Source: an uncultured Croceitalea sp.
GTDB taxonomy: Bacteria > Bacteroidota > Bacteroidia > Flavobacteriales > Flavobacteriaceae
Direction of reading: 5' to 3'
Assembly (NCBI GenBank): GCA_947503285.1
Contig: CANNDD010000002.1
Span: forward strand, 620,001 to 684,000
Length of the DNA: 64,000 bases
Shown here: one piece after another, positions 42,363-51,081 of the stretch
Position numbering within the stretch: the stretch's first letter is position 1
Layout: each line of letters begins with the position of its first letter
Notes under the pieces: model-generated
What the model was told of the DNA's origin: nothing
Databases searched by the model: none
What the model saw: the letters and a program-made list of their open reading frames with translations, nothing else
Program-made: the position numbers and the translations under genes

Positions 42363-43988
42363 ATGAAGAAATATTTCAATTTATTCGATTTTAACCAAAA
42401 AGTGGATTATAAGACTGAGATTCTTTCAGGGCTTACCGTAGCCCTTGCCTTGGTTCCTGAGGCTATCGCTTTTGCTTTGATTCCGGGTTTTTCACCATTG
42501 ACCGGCTTGTATGCGGCTTTTATACTTGCCTTGGTAACTTCAATTCTCGGGGGGCGACCTGGAATGATTTCTGGAGCAACTGGTGCCGTTGCCGTAATAT
42601 TTGTTGGCTTAATCCTAGAGTTAAAGCGCAATTTTCCCGGTATTGAACCTACCACGATATTGAACTATGTTTTCGCCACGGTAATTATTGCCGGAGTGTT
42701 ACAGATTTTAGCCGGAGTGCTGCGATTGGGCAAGTTTATTAGGTTGGTTCCGCATCCTGTCATGTTTGGTTTCGTAAACGGATTGGCAATTATAATTTTC
42801 ATGGCGCAGTTTCCCAATTTTTATGAAAAGGGAACAGATGAGCTGCTTTCAGGTACCGCATTATACACCATGTTAGGACTCACGTTGTTGACGATGTTGA
42901 TCATTTGGGGTTTTCCGAAATTGACAAAAGCAGTTCCTTCTTCCTTATTGGCCATTATCGTAGTTTCGGCCTTAGTGTTGGGCTTTGGTATTGACACTAT
43001 GACGGTTGCGGATACCATGAAAGAGGGCGAAAGTATTAAAGGAGGGTTTCCACCATTATCCATTCCGCAAATACCATTTACTTGGCAAACCTTTACAATT
43101 ATAATTCCGTATGCGGGTATTGTGGCGGGGGTAGGGCTTATTGAAAGTCTTTTGACCTTGAATATCATTGATGAAATTACCGAGACTAGAGGTAGTGGCA
43201 ATAAAGAATGCGTGGCGCAGGGTACGGCGAATATCCTATCCGGCTTTTTATCCGGTATGGGGGGTTGTGCCATGATTGGGCAAAGTTTGATCAACACCTC
43301 TTCTGGCGCAAGAGCTAGACTTTCTGGTATTACCGCGGCTGTAATGCTATTGGTCTTTATCATGTTCGGTAGTAATTTAATCGAACGCCTACCAATGGCA
43401 GCATTGGTCGGTTTAATGTTCATGGTGGCCATCGGAACTTTTGAATGGGCGAGCTTCAAGGCATTTCGAAAGATGCCCAATTCAGATGTTATTGTTATGG
43501 TCTTGGTGACGTTGATTACTGCGATAACCCATAATTTGGCTGTTGCGGTTTTATTAGGGGTAATCATTTCTGCCCTTGCGTATTCTTGGGAAAATGCGAA
43601 ACGTATTCGGGCAAGAAAGTACACTGATGAAAAGGGTGTGAAGCACTACGAGATTTATGGCCCCTTGTTTTTTGGTTCAACAACATTATTTGGTGAAAAA
43701 TTTGATGTTCAAAACGATCCAGATGAGATCATAATCAGTTTTAAAGAAAGTCGCGTGGCTGATATGTCGGGTATAGAGGCTCTGAACAAGATTACAGAAC
43801 GCTATAAAAAAGCGGGAAAAAAGGTGCATTTAAGATATTTGAGTAAAGACTGTATCAAATTACTACGTAATGCGGAGGATATCATTGAGGTCAATGTCCT
43901 AGAAGACCCAACCTATAAAGTGGTCACGGACAGGGTCAAGAAAAAGGATGAGGAGAAAGACAACCCTTTTAAGGTTTGGGGATTCTAG
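42363..43988 (+). CDS. SulP-family anion transporter with STAS domain (3)
   Basis: About 541 residues from ATG 42363 (MKKYFNLFDFNQKVDYKTEI); the promoter lies inside a longer GTG-started frame, which I reject. The SulP membrane domain shows VALALVPEAIAFALIPG, ISGATGAVAVIFVG and GMGGCAMIGQSLINTSSGAR. The C-terminal STAS domain has ESRVADMSGIEAL, with the DxSG serine, and DEIIISF before it. This subgroup (VPEAIAFA... MIGQS) is the type often annotated as sulfate permease. It is monocistronic and convergent with the 91-aa gene. Confidence 0.9.
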   Translation: MKKYFNLFDFNQKVDYKTEILSGLTVALALVPEAIAFALIPGFSPLTGLYAAFILALVTSILGGRPGMISGATGAVAVIFVGLILELKRNFPGIEPTTILNYVFATVIIAGVLQILAGVLRLGKFIRLVPHPVMFGFVNGLAIIIFMAQFPNFYEKGTDELLSGTALYTMLGLTLLTMLIIWGFPKLTKAVPSSLLAIIVVSALVLGFGIDTMTVADTMKEGESIKGGFPPLSIPQIPFTWQTFTIIIPYAGIVAGVGLIESLLTLNIIDEITETRGSGNKECVAQGTANILSGFLSGMGGCAMIGQSLINTSSGARARLSGITAAVMLLVFIMFGSNLIERLPMAALVGLMFMVAIGTFEWASFKAFRKMPNSDVIVMVLVTLITAITHNLAVAVLLGVIISALAYSWENAKRIRARKYTDEKGVKHYEIYGPLFFGSTTLFGEKFDVQNDPDEIIISFKESRVADMSGIEALNKITERYKKAGKKVHLRYLSKDCIKLLRNAEDIIEVNVLEDPTYKVVTDRVKKKDEEKDNPFKVWGF

Positions 43989-44008
43989 TATTGCCAATAC
44001 ATAACAAT

Positions 44009-44284
44009 TCATCTTAGCAAAAGATATACTCCAAAAATGATTAGAACCAATATGAACAGTGAAATAAGCGAAGTTTTTAGTTCATGTAAGCGATTCCTTT
44101 TCGCTTGAGCCCTGATTTTATCCTTGATTTTCTTTTGCTCAAAAGGGGTTAGCTTCTTAAATTCCAATTTAGCTTCCCTTACATAACCTACATAAGACTC
44201 CCTGACATCCTTAAAACTTTTTCTTTTTCGTAGCAGAGCCCGGTTTGCTTTGACCACGAGCATTGGTTGACTTGCTGAACCCAT
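44009..44284 (-). CDS. Small tail-anchored hypothetical protein, 91 aa
   Basis: A basic, helical cytoplasmic part (RKRKSFKDVRESYVGYVREA, then LTPFEQKKIKDKIRAQAKRN) is followed by one C-terminal transmembrane helix (LISLFILVLIIFGVYLLL). No family name comes to mind. It lies 58 nt after the DinB-like gene on the same strand, so it may have its own promoter. The function is unknown. Confidence 0.65.
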   Translation of the reverse strand: MGSASQPMLVVKANRALLRKRKSFKDVRESYVGYVREAKLEFKKLTPFEQKKIKDKIRAQAKRNRLHELKTSLISLFILVLIIFGVYLLLR

Positions 44285-44342
44285 AATCTTATCTTTACTT
44301 ATAGGTAGTATAGAATGGATTTATGTTACAGTAAGAACAATT

Positions 44343-44930
44343 TTATTGTCTATTCTTCCCGATAAACACATTCACCTTAGGGTTTTGGGGATTACCATTT
44401 ACACGTCGTAGCACTACGAGTTGGCCCGTATGATAAATACAATCGGAAAGCATTCCATTCAGCATATTCCAATAGGGAAATGCGGTCTGTTTTTCGCCGC
44501 GTTGAAAGGTCACTTTAAATCTAGAAATCTCATTGGCATTTTTTCCTTTGATTAGGTTACTGGCGTTTTGAAGGTTTTCTAAGGTCTTTTGGCGGAGTTC
44601 CTCAAAAGGGAATATGGAGAAGTCTTTAGGCCGTATACTGGGTTTGCCTTGAGGAGATTCCAAAATCATTTCAGACATGCCGTAGATATGTTGAAGGGTC
44701 TCCAAAATTGATCTTCCCCCTTCTGAGGGCCTATAGTTTAAATCTTCTGCTGTCAGGCCTTCTGTAGCCCAATAATAACGATAGCCCAAGCCATCTATGA
44801 TTCTACCAACAATATTACCAGAGCTATAATCTTCGGGGTAATCGGGTATTTGATGGTAAGGTAGTTGCATGTCTTGAGCTTGATTGGTCATCATGAAAAG
44901 GAATAGGGATACACACAAAAAGGTCTTCAT
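44343..44930 (-). CDS. Exported DinB-like protein
   Basis: 195 residues from the ATG at 44930; this start gives a proper signal peptide (MKTFLCVSLFLFMMTNQAQD), while the upstream ATG does not. The mature part is a DinB/YfiT-like four-helix bundle: ILETLQHIYGMSEMIL with the first His and DCIYHTGQLVVLRRVNG with the second, the usual metal-binding positions. Most DinB-family proteins are cytoplasmic thiol transferases, so export is notable. The gene is last of a tight group that starts at 46291, with 17 nt to its upstream neighbour. Confidence 0.8.
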   Translation of the reverse strand: MKTFLCVSLFLFMMTNQAQDMQLPYHQIPDYPEDYSSGNIVGRIIDGLGYRYYWATEGLTAEDLNYRPSEGGRSILETLQHIYGMSEMILESPQGKPSIRPKDFSIFPFEELRQKTLENLQNASNLIKGKNANEISRFKVTFQRGEKQTAFPYWNMLNGMLSDCIYHTGQLVVLRRVNGNPQNPKVNVFIGKNRQ

Positions 44931-44947
44931 GGGATAGGGTATGGGAT

Positions 44948-45658
44948 TTAGTTTCTGCGACGGCTCCAAACTTCATATAGGGGGGTACCCTTACTACTGA
45001 AACCAGAATGGTGCCAATCACCATCTTTTAACTCAAAATCAAATTGTAGACTAGCGCCAACCCTAGAATTGTATCGAGAGAAAAATTCAATATTTTCGGT
45101 ATATTTTCCATTGATGGTGGTATACGTTCCCCCACCAGTACCCATAAATTGTTTCGTTTCGGTATTGTAGGCAATCCATTGAAAACGGGTTCCTGACAAC
45201 AGTTTCATGGTCTTTCTTGGTCGATCGGTAGCCCTAGTTTGAAACTGCCCCTCCCGCTTGCGTCCAGACATTAACCAGGCTCCAGACAATGCACCTGGGG
45301 TACCATCATCAATACGTTTCCAAACCAAGGGAGAATCTTTAATCCTTAGTTCTGTATTGGATAATTCAATTTCAAAAGAACTTTTTGTTCCGACCCGTTC
45401 TGGATTTTCACTATCAAATTCCACGGTTTCCGTTAGTCTTGAACCATTTAAAGACCAGTCGCCGCCATTGGCGCCTACAAAAGCACCTGTTTCAGTATCA
45501 TAGAAGGTAGCGACTTGATGTTGTTCTGAGATGATGACAACATTTCTTAGGGTTTTTCCATTGTGTTCCTTAGTGGCTTCCCAAGCGCCTATTAAGGATT
45601 GTGCCATGTTTTGGTTGATGACTAGTAAGAATGCGACTAGTAGTATTGCTCGTAACAT
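44948..45658 (-). CDS. Secreted duplicated beta-domain protein
   Basis: 236 residues with a signal peptide (ending near NMAQ). Two similar halves follow: GAWEATKEHNGKTLRNVVII ... GANGGDWSLNGSRLTETVEF and GAWLMSGRKREG ... GTGGGTYTTINGKYTENIEF, each a lipocalin-like or META-like beta domain of about 105 residues. There are no catalytic residues to name. In the operon it lies between the DUF1059-like gene (9 nt) and the DinB-like gene (17 nt). It is probably a periplasmic binding or stress protein. Confidence 0.65.
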   Translation of the reverse strand: MLRAILLVAFLLVINQNMAQSLIGAWEATKEHNGKTLRNVVIISEQHQVATFYDTETGAFVGANGGDWSLNGSRLTETVEFDSENPERVGTKSSFEIELSNTELRIKDSPLVWKRIDDGTPGALSGAWLMSGRKREGQFQTRATDRPRKTMKLLSGTRFQWIAYNTETKQFMGTGGGTYTTINGKYTENIEFFSRYNSRVGASLQFDFELKDGDWHHSGFSSKGTPLYEVWSRRRN

Positions 45659-45667
45659 CTTTTAACT

Positions 45668-45904
45668 TTAATAGTGTGGCAAGGCTTCAAAAGCGGCACG
45701 TTTTTCTTCAAACCAGTGTTGCATGGCATTGGGTCGGTTCATAAGGGCCTTCATTTTTTCCATGGCGGCCAGATGGGCCGTATCGCCTTTTTGAAACATT
45801 TCCATACCATGTTTTTTGCTTAATTCGGCAATTTCTTCGAAAGTAGCTGCATGGAACTCTTTTTCGCATGCGCCGCCTAATTGGTTGCAGGTCATTGTTT
45901 TCAT
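45668..45904 (-). CDS. DUF1059-like small protein
   Basis: 78 residues, cytoplasmic. The opening MTCNQLGGACEKEFHAATFE is the DUF1059 pattern, with two cysteines and a histidine near a possible metal site, followed by EEIAELSKKHGMEMFQKGD. It starts immediately after the stop of the NTF2-like gene (stop TAA followed directly by ATG), so the two are translated together. The function of the family is not known. Confidence 0.75.
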   Translation of the reverse strand: MKTMTCNQLGGACEKEFHAATFEEIAELSKKHGMEMFQKGDTAHLAAMEKMKALMNRPNAMQHWFEEKRAAFEALPHY

Positions 45905-46291
45905 TTAATACATGGTATTTAGATTAGCAGGGTTATTAGGTATTTGTTGGATGGCATCCCAATGCTCACAAATTTTTCCGTTTGAATCGAATCTGAAAAA
46001 ATCCATAGTAACATATTGATCATTATCTGGCCAGGTTTGATGGGTATGTAAGGCTACTAAATTGCCTTCAGCAATACATCTCACAAATTCAATGGACTTA
46101 TTGGGATACTCGTTTTGCATACGTTCAAAATAAGCTATAAATCCTTCAGTGCCATCTGCTACATCAGGGTTATGTTGAATATATTCTGAACCTACATAGG
46201 TTTCAACGGCGGCTCTTGGATTTCCTGAATATGCAGTTCTATAAAACGCAATGGCATTTTCTTTATTGATCTCTAAATTCATGCTTGCCAT
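45905..46291 (-). CDS. NTF2/SnoaL-like domain protein
   Basis: 128-residue cone-shaped alpha+beta protein of the SnoaL-like polyketide-cyclase/NTF2 superfamily. Features are AIAFYRTAYSGNPRAAVETY, YIQHNPDVADGTEGFIAYFE and VALHTHQTWPDNDQYVTMDF, with FRFDSNGKICEHWD near the C-terminus. Members range from isomerases to binding proteins. It is first in the group running to 44343, just downstream of a strong terminator that ends the cytochrome gene. Confidence 0.85.
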   Translation of the reverse strand: MASMNLEINKENAIAFYRTAYSGNPRAAVETYVGSEYIQHNPDVADGTEGFIAYFERMQNEYPNKSIEFVRCIAEGNLVALHTHQTWPDNDQYVTMDFFRFDSNGKICEHWDAIQQIPNNPANLNTMY

Positions 46292-46298
46292 AAATTAA

Positions 46299-46337
46299 AA
46301 ATGCTGTTGTTCGAAAAAGAGATGAACAACAGCATTT
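46299..46337 (-). terminator. Intrinsic terminator after cytochrome gene
   Basis: Perfect 14-bp stem, AAATGCTGTTGTTC with GAACAACAGCATTT, with T-rich sequence on the minus strand. It separates the cytochrome gene from the NTF2-like gene and overlaps the latter's promoter region. Confidence 0.85.
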
Positions 46338-46354
46338 AAAATGAGAATATAAAA

Positions 46355-46834
46355 CTATAGTGTTCTCAAATACTCTGCTACATCACGGGCTTCATCTTCC
46401 GTTAGGTTTTGGTTGAGCATAATGGCATTGTTATACTCTTTTAGAAGGGCTTTCGCGATGGGATCCTCCTTTAACATTCCGTCAGGATTCAAAATCATGT
46501 TCATGACCCATTCTGGGCTTCTTCTTTCATAAACCCCTGCCATAGCCGGGCCAATCATACGTTGTTCTGCCATATGACAGGCGACACAAATAGCATTGAA
46601 CTTGGCTTCGCCACGAGCAGCCATTTCGGAGTCAATTTCTGCCCCAAAAGTCACATTTTTAATAGGGCCGACACCTTTGTTGTCCAAATCAACCGGTACC
46701 CCTTCACTGGCGACGTCCTTTTTTTCTTCTGTTTTGGTTCTGCTAACTTCAAAACCATCTTTCTTTTCTTCTTTTTTTCCGCCGCAGCTTACCACAAAAG
46801 CACCAAGCGCAACAAATAGGATGAGTTTTTTCAT
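46355..46834 (-). CDS. Class I cytochrome c lipoprotein
   Basis: 159 residues from ATG 46834 (MKKLILFVALGAFVVSCGG); the lipobox VVSC gives an acylated Cys17. A charged KEEKKD-rich linker leads to a monohaem cytochrome c domain with the haem site CVACH, an axial Met candidate in NNAIMLNQNLTED, and a C-terminal helix EARDVAEYLRTL. It should carry electrons at the outer face of the inner membrane or in the periplasm. A longer start 51 nt upstream would hide the signal. It is its own transcript, ended by a strong terminator. Confidence 0.88.
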   Translation of the reverse strand: MKKLILFVALGAFVVSCGGKKEEKKDGFEVSRTKTEEKKDVASEGVPVDLDNKGVGPIKNVTFGAEIDSEMAARGEAKFNAICVACHMAEQRMIGPAMAGVYERRSPEWVMNMILNPDGMLKEDPIAKALLKEYNNAIMLNQNLTEDEARDVAEYLRTL

Positions 46835-47001
46835 TGTATTATTGGATTGAACCCCTAATATAATTAAAAGTAACGCAATTAACATACTTCAATGTAATTT
46901 CGATAGAAGACCGTAGTACAAAACCTAACCTGTTTTTTTGGGATTTATGGATTTGACTCCGCTCACACAATGTCCACTACTTTGAAATTGTAACTGCCAA
47001 A

Positions 47002-49749
47002 TCAAAAACTGATGGCAAAGTTTAAAAAGTAGGTTCGGCCAAAGCCATACCAGAATTTTGGGGCAAAAGATGGGTTGTCCCTTAAGCTGTCTTGTTGTAA
47101 TTGCCCAAAATTTCCGTTTCTACTTTGCTCAAAGCCCCCCGTTCTAAATACCGTATCGAACGCATTACTGATACTTGCAAATACACTGATATAGGTTCCA
47201 TTCCTTAACCAAGATTTACCACCTACCAAGTTCAACAAATAAAAGTCATCCAATTTTGATTGTGCAAGCAATTTACCGACGTTCTCTTGGGTTGCTTCTG
47301 GAAAAGATGTTCCTGTATCGGGATTTAAGAAAAAACTTTGTGTTCTGGTTATTGTAGAGATGTTGGCGTAGTTATTCGCCAAATAATTTGCTGTAGCACC
47401 GACCCACCAATACTTTGGGTTTCTGTGTTCGATACCCAGGGCAAAAGCGAGTTGGGGTCCTTGTGCAAGTTTAAGCCCCTTAATATTGGCTTTTCCCAAT
47501 TCAATGTTTCCCTCTGGATCAATCAAATCTTCTTCGGCCCCCGCCGTATCAAAATTAATCGTGACCAGTGGATTACTTGCATATTCATAATCTCCGAGGT
47601 TTGCGACCGCTGATAGTTTGACCGTTGATGAAGCTTGATATTCAAGTCCAAGTTCGATACCCTTATGCAGTTTATCCAAATCAGTAAGGACCTCTTGCAC
47701 AAAATCAGAACCGACACCAGAATCCACAAAAAAGAAATTGATATCAGTAGTGTTTTGAAACCGAGTATAGAAACCTGTGATTCTCCCAGTTAAATCTGGA
47801 AGACGAATGAAATAGTTGAGATCAAATGAAGAAATCATTTCACTTTGTATTTTGGGTACTACCTCATTATTTTCCCTAGGATTGATAAATACGTTTTGCA
47901 AAACAGGCGCCCTACTTGAAAGAATGCCATGGGCTTTGAGCCAGTGCCTTCCTGTAATTTTATAGGTAGTACCACCCTTAAGGCCATAATCTGAAAATTT
48001 AATTTCTTCGCTAAGGCCCAATGAAGTATTCAGAAAACGTTCGTTTTGAAACATTCCGTTTCGTTGATACACAGTATTGGACAAACTGGCAGACACAAAA
48101 CCACTCCAATTATCGAAAGTACCGGTCAATTGCCCAAAACCATTGAGGTTGGATGCGTCTAAATCATAATCATAGTTAAAGGTGGCTCCTGAAGTTTTAT
48201 TGGTTGGGCTATTGATATCGTTCCGTGTATTGGAGAACGGGTCTATGTCTTCATGAAAATCAGCACCTATCAAGTCTTTGATTTTAGCATAATTCCCTGA
48301 AGATATATTGCGGTATGCCACCCCAAAATCGATATTCAGCCAATTATTGATTTTAAGGTTTCCAACACTGCTAAACGAAAATTGTGTGTCGTCAATTACA
48401 TCATCGTACAGTACGTAGGCAGCCCTACCACTATTTTGGGTGTTGGAATTGGCAGTGGAGATATTTGACCAATTTAGTTGCGGGTTGTTCAAAAAACCTT
48501 CTCTAGCAAGGGAGGCATTTGTAAAATCGGCCCCTATAGGATTGTTGATATAAAAACTCGGCAGGTACCTGTAATACGTAGGATCGGGATTAGGAGCATT
48601 GTAGTAGCCTAACCTACTTCGCGTTCGGGTTCCACCCTGATAGGCCAACCCTGTTATTAATTTAAAATCTTGAGTTGTAACGTAATGGTTTAACAATAAG
48701 ATGGGTTCAAAAATGTTCCGTTCCCTTGAGTTTCGAATCCGGCCATCTTGTTTTCCCCAATAGGGGTTGTATTGGCTGCCGACGAGATTGAATACCTCTT
48801 CGGTAATGGCAGCGGAACGCCCCCTTCGATTTTTTGCTAGAATTGCTGTAAGCCCAATACTGTGTTTGGTGTTGAACTGATATTCCAAACCACCAAAAAG
48901 TGAATAGGCGTCGTATAAAGTGCCTTGAATATGGCCCTGCCCAGCCAATCTTCTTGAGGCGGAAAGGGTATAAGAGATTCCATTATTTGACAGGCCAGAA
49001 CTATAGGTGGCCATAAATCGCCCGGTATACGTTCGATTTGAGACAGAACTTGATAAGCGTATGCCCGGACGCATACCTGAGGGGCGAAGATTGATATTGG
49101 TATTGCCCAAGATACCCCCAAAGGTATATGCTGATGCCGCCAACCCATTTGTAAATTCTTGGTTTCTAATCACATCATTTAGGCCACCCCAGTTGTTCCA
49201 TTGCGGTCTGCCATTCAGAAATTTGTTCATTACGATCCCATTCAATAATACGTTTCCGTTTTGGGCGTCGTAACCCCTAACCCTGAAAAAGGCTTGTCCA
49301 AAGTCGAAAGCGGCCCTACTTAAAAAAACGTCACGTGTTGCCTGTAGAAGACCTATTGAAGAGGAAATGGTTTCACTGTCATCAGAAAGATCTGCCTCGG
49401 TCAATGTGATGAGATTATCGGTTTTTTCAAGGGTGATATCTTTTTTAAGAAAGATATTGCCAAGCGCTATAGTTGTATTTGTCTCAAAGGCAATTGGTAA
49501 TCTTTTTGGGATATAGTCCAATCGTGAAATATGTAGGATAAAACCATCTTTGTGTTCGATGTTAAGTTGAAATCGACCTGAAGTGTCGGATGATGCCGTA
49601 TATGCAGTACCTTCAATTGTAATTTGACATGATGCCAGGGGAAGTCCGGTCTGTTCGGCCAGAATGGTACCCTTTATTGTTTTGGTTTGCTGTGCTACTG
49701 CAAGCAATGAAACACAAAGGGAAAACCCTGCAAGAAAAAACAAACGCAT
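47002..49749 (-). CDS. TonB-dependent outer membrane receptor
   Basis: 915 residues with a signal peptide (ending AVAQQ). A carboxypeptidase-regulatory-like beta domain (about 22-105: IKGTILAEQTGLPLASCQIT) precedes the plug (FFRVRGYDAQNGNVLLNGIV) and a 22-strand barrel ending in aromatic F (FLNFAISF). It imports large ligands using TonB energy. No SusD partner is adjacent, so it is not a classical glycan-utilisation pair. Divergent by 104 nt is a secreted nuclease/phosphatase, which hints at nucleic acid or phosphate-ester uptake. Substrate evidence is contextual only. Confidence 0.9.
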   Translation of the reverse strand: MRLFFLAGFSLCVSLLAVAQQTKTIKGTILAEQTGLPLASCQITIEGTAYTASSDTSGRFQLNIEHKDGFILHISRLDYIPKRLPIAFETNTTIALGNIFLKKDITLEKTDNLITLTEADLSDDSETISSSIGLLQATRDVFLSRAAFDFGQAFFRVRGYDAQNGNVLLNGIVMNKFLNGRPQWNNWGGLNDVIRNQEFTNGLAASAYTFGGILGNTNINLRPSGMRPGIRLSSSVSNRTYTGRFMATYSSGLSNNGISYTLSASRRLAGQGHIQGTLYDAYSLFGGLEYQFNTKHSIGLTAILAKNRRGRSAAITEEVFNLVGSQYNPYWGKQDGRIRNSRERNIFEPILLLNHYVTTQDFKLITGLAYQGGTRTRSRLGYYNAPNPDPTYYRYLPSFYINNPIGADFTNASLAREGFLNNPQLNWSNISTANSNTQNSGRAAYVLYDDVIDDTQFSFSSVGNLKINNWLNIDFGVAYRNISSGNYAKIKDLIGADFHEDIDPFSNTRNDINSPTNKTSGATFNYDYDLDASNLNGFGQLTGTFDNWSGFVSASLSNTVYQRNGMFQNERFLNTSLGLSEEIKFSDYGLKGGTTYKITGRHWLKAHGILSSRAPVLQNVFINPRENNEVVPKIQSEMISSFDLNYFIRLPDLTGRITGFYTRFQNTTDINFFFVDSGVGSDFVQEVLTDLDKLHKGIELGLEYQASSTVKLSAVANLGDYEYASNPLVTINFDTAGAEEDLIDPEGNIELGKANIKGLKLAQGPQLAFALGIEHRNPKYWWVGATANYLANNYANISTITRTQSFFLNPDTGTSFPEATQENVGKLLAQSKLDDFYLLNLVGGKSWLRNGTYISVFASISNAFDTVFRTGGFEQSRNGNFGQLQQDSLRDNPSFAPKFWYGFGRTYFLNFAISF

Positions 49750-49779
49750 TTAAAGGTTGGTGTATTTATCAATGTTACA

Positions 49780-49841
49780 TAAAATTGAAGAAAAAAATCT
49801 TTTTTTAGAAGAAAAAACTTAAATTATCTAAAAATAGATAA
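49780..49841. promoter_or_regulatory. Divergent control region with inverted repeat
   Basis: TTATCTA-AAAA-TAGATAA (49824-49841) is a 7-bp inverted repeat between the receptor and nuclease genes. TTG 49757-49759, 20 nt, TAAAATTG 49780-49787 is a candidate plus-strand promoter with one mismatch. Confidence 0.35.
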
Positions 49842-49853
49842 GCTTACTTAAAA

Positions 49854-50918
49854 TTGCGAAAAGTCTTATACTTATGCTTCTTTTTCATCCTTACGTTAGG
49901 TTTTACCCAAGATAAAAAGACATTTAAAATTAGGACCGTGGCCTTTTATAACGTTGAAAATCTTTTCGACACCATAAATGACACCCTGATTTTTGATAAT
50001 GAGCGTACACCTGAAGGGGGTTATAAATGGTCAAAAGAAAGGTATGGCACAAAGATTGGCCATATTTCCAAGGTGCTTTCAGAAATAGGGGTTGAAAAGG
50101 TATCAACCTCCCCTGATATTATTGGCCTTTGCGAGGTTGAGAACAAGACGGTAATTCAAGATTTGATAGCCCATAAATATTTGACGGATAAAGATTATGG
50201 AATTATCCATTTTGATTCACCTGATGAAAGGGGTATCGATGTGGCCTTACTCTATAAAAAGGAGGCTTTTTTACCTACTTCCTTTAGAAGTCACCGTCTT
50301 TTGTTATTTGACACTGAAGGATACCGTGATTATTCGCGGGATCAATTGATAGTTGGTGGTTTGTTGGACGGCGAGCAGTTTTATTTTATGGTGAATCATT
50401 GGCCTTCAAGAAGCGGGGGTGAGGCCAGAAGTAGACCTTATCGGATAAAGGCAGCGCAATTGAATAAGAAGATCATTGATTCCGTTCGGTATTTAGACCC
50501 TGACGCCAAGATCATCAGTATGGGTGATTTTAATGATGATCCTATCGATGAGAGTTTCAAGAAAGTTTTGAAAACAACCGGAAAACGGAGTACTGTAGAT
50601 AGCACGAGGCTTTTTAACCCAATGGAAAAGAAGTTCAAGAAAGGAAGCGGTACCCTTGCGTATCGGGATAAATGGAATTTATTCGATCAATTCTTTTTTA
50701 CCCCAAACCTACTTCACAAGGCAAAATCAAAATATGTGTTTTGGAAAGCTGGTATTTATAATCCTGAGTATTTGAAAACACAAACTGGAAAGTATAAGGG
50801 CTATCCGTTTCGCACTTATGTAGGTACTTCGTATCAGGGTGGTTATGCGGATCACTTTCCCATTTACCTTTATTTAATCAAAAAGACCTCCCCTAGCCCC
50901 TCCAAAGGAGGGGATTAA
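49854..50918 (+). CDS. Secreted endonuclease/exonuclease/phosphatase (EEP) family protein
   Basis: 354 residues. The start is TTG 49854; an in-frame stop 15 nt upstream and the immediate signal peptide (MRKVLYLCFFFILTLGF) make this likely. The EEP fold has all catalytic landmarks: FYNVENLFD (Asn), LCEVEN (Glu), GIDVALLY, MVNHWPSR (His), MGDFNDDP (Asp, Asn) and YADHFPIY (Asp-His). It could be a secreted DNase, a sphingomyelinase-like or a phosphodiesterase. The last ten residues (TSPSPSKGGD) are encoded by a palindromic repeat that overlaps the stop. It is divergent from the TonB receptor. Confidence 0.88.
   Translation: MRKVLYLCFFFILTLGFTQDKKTFKIRTVAFYNVENLFDTINDTLIFDNERTPEGGYKWSKERYGTKIGHISKVLSEIGVEKVSTSPDIIGLCEVENKTVIQDLIAHKYLTDKDYGIIHFDSPDERGIDVALLYKKEAFLPTSFRSHRLLLFDTEGYRDYSRDQLIVGGLLDGEQFYFMVNHWPSRSGGEARSRPYRIKAAQLNKKIIDSVRYLDPDAKIISMGDFNDDPIDESFKKVLKTTGKRSTVDSTRLFNPMEKKFKKGSGTLAYRDKWNLFDQFFFTPNLLHKAKSKYVFWKAGIYNPEYLKTQTGKYKGYPFRTYVGTSYQGGYADHFPIYLYLIKKTSPSPSKGGD
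50887..50914. repeat. C/G-rich palindromic repeat, left arm
   Basis: CCTCCCCTAGCCCCTCCAAA followed by GGAGGGGA; hairpin CCCCTCC/GGAGGGG. It lies inside the EEP gene 3' end. It belongs to the same family as 51053-51081, in opposite orientation. Confidence 0.8.
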
Positions 50919-51052
50919 TACACTATTTTATTGGATTCAAATAGAAGACAATCAGAAATTTTAAGATGACTTCCCAAAATAAAGTAATAGTAATTTTTGG
51001 CAAAGCGAAAGTATTCCAAAACTCTTGACCTATTAGTAGTTTTTGATGAATT

Positions 51053-51081
51053 CTCCCCTTTTGGGGGAGTCAGAGGGGGCT
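51053..51081. repeat. C/G-rich palindromic repeat, right arm
   Basis: CTCCCCTTTTGGGGGAGTCAGAGGGGGCT. It holds the hairpin CTCCCC/GGGGAG, reaches the stop codon of the 144-aa gene and mirrors the left arm. Together with 138 nt of AT-rich spacer it forms a REPIN-like unit. Confidence 0.8.
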
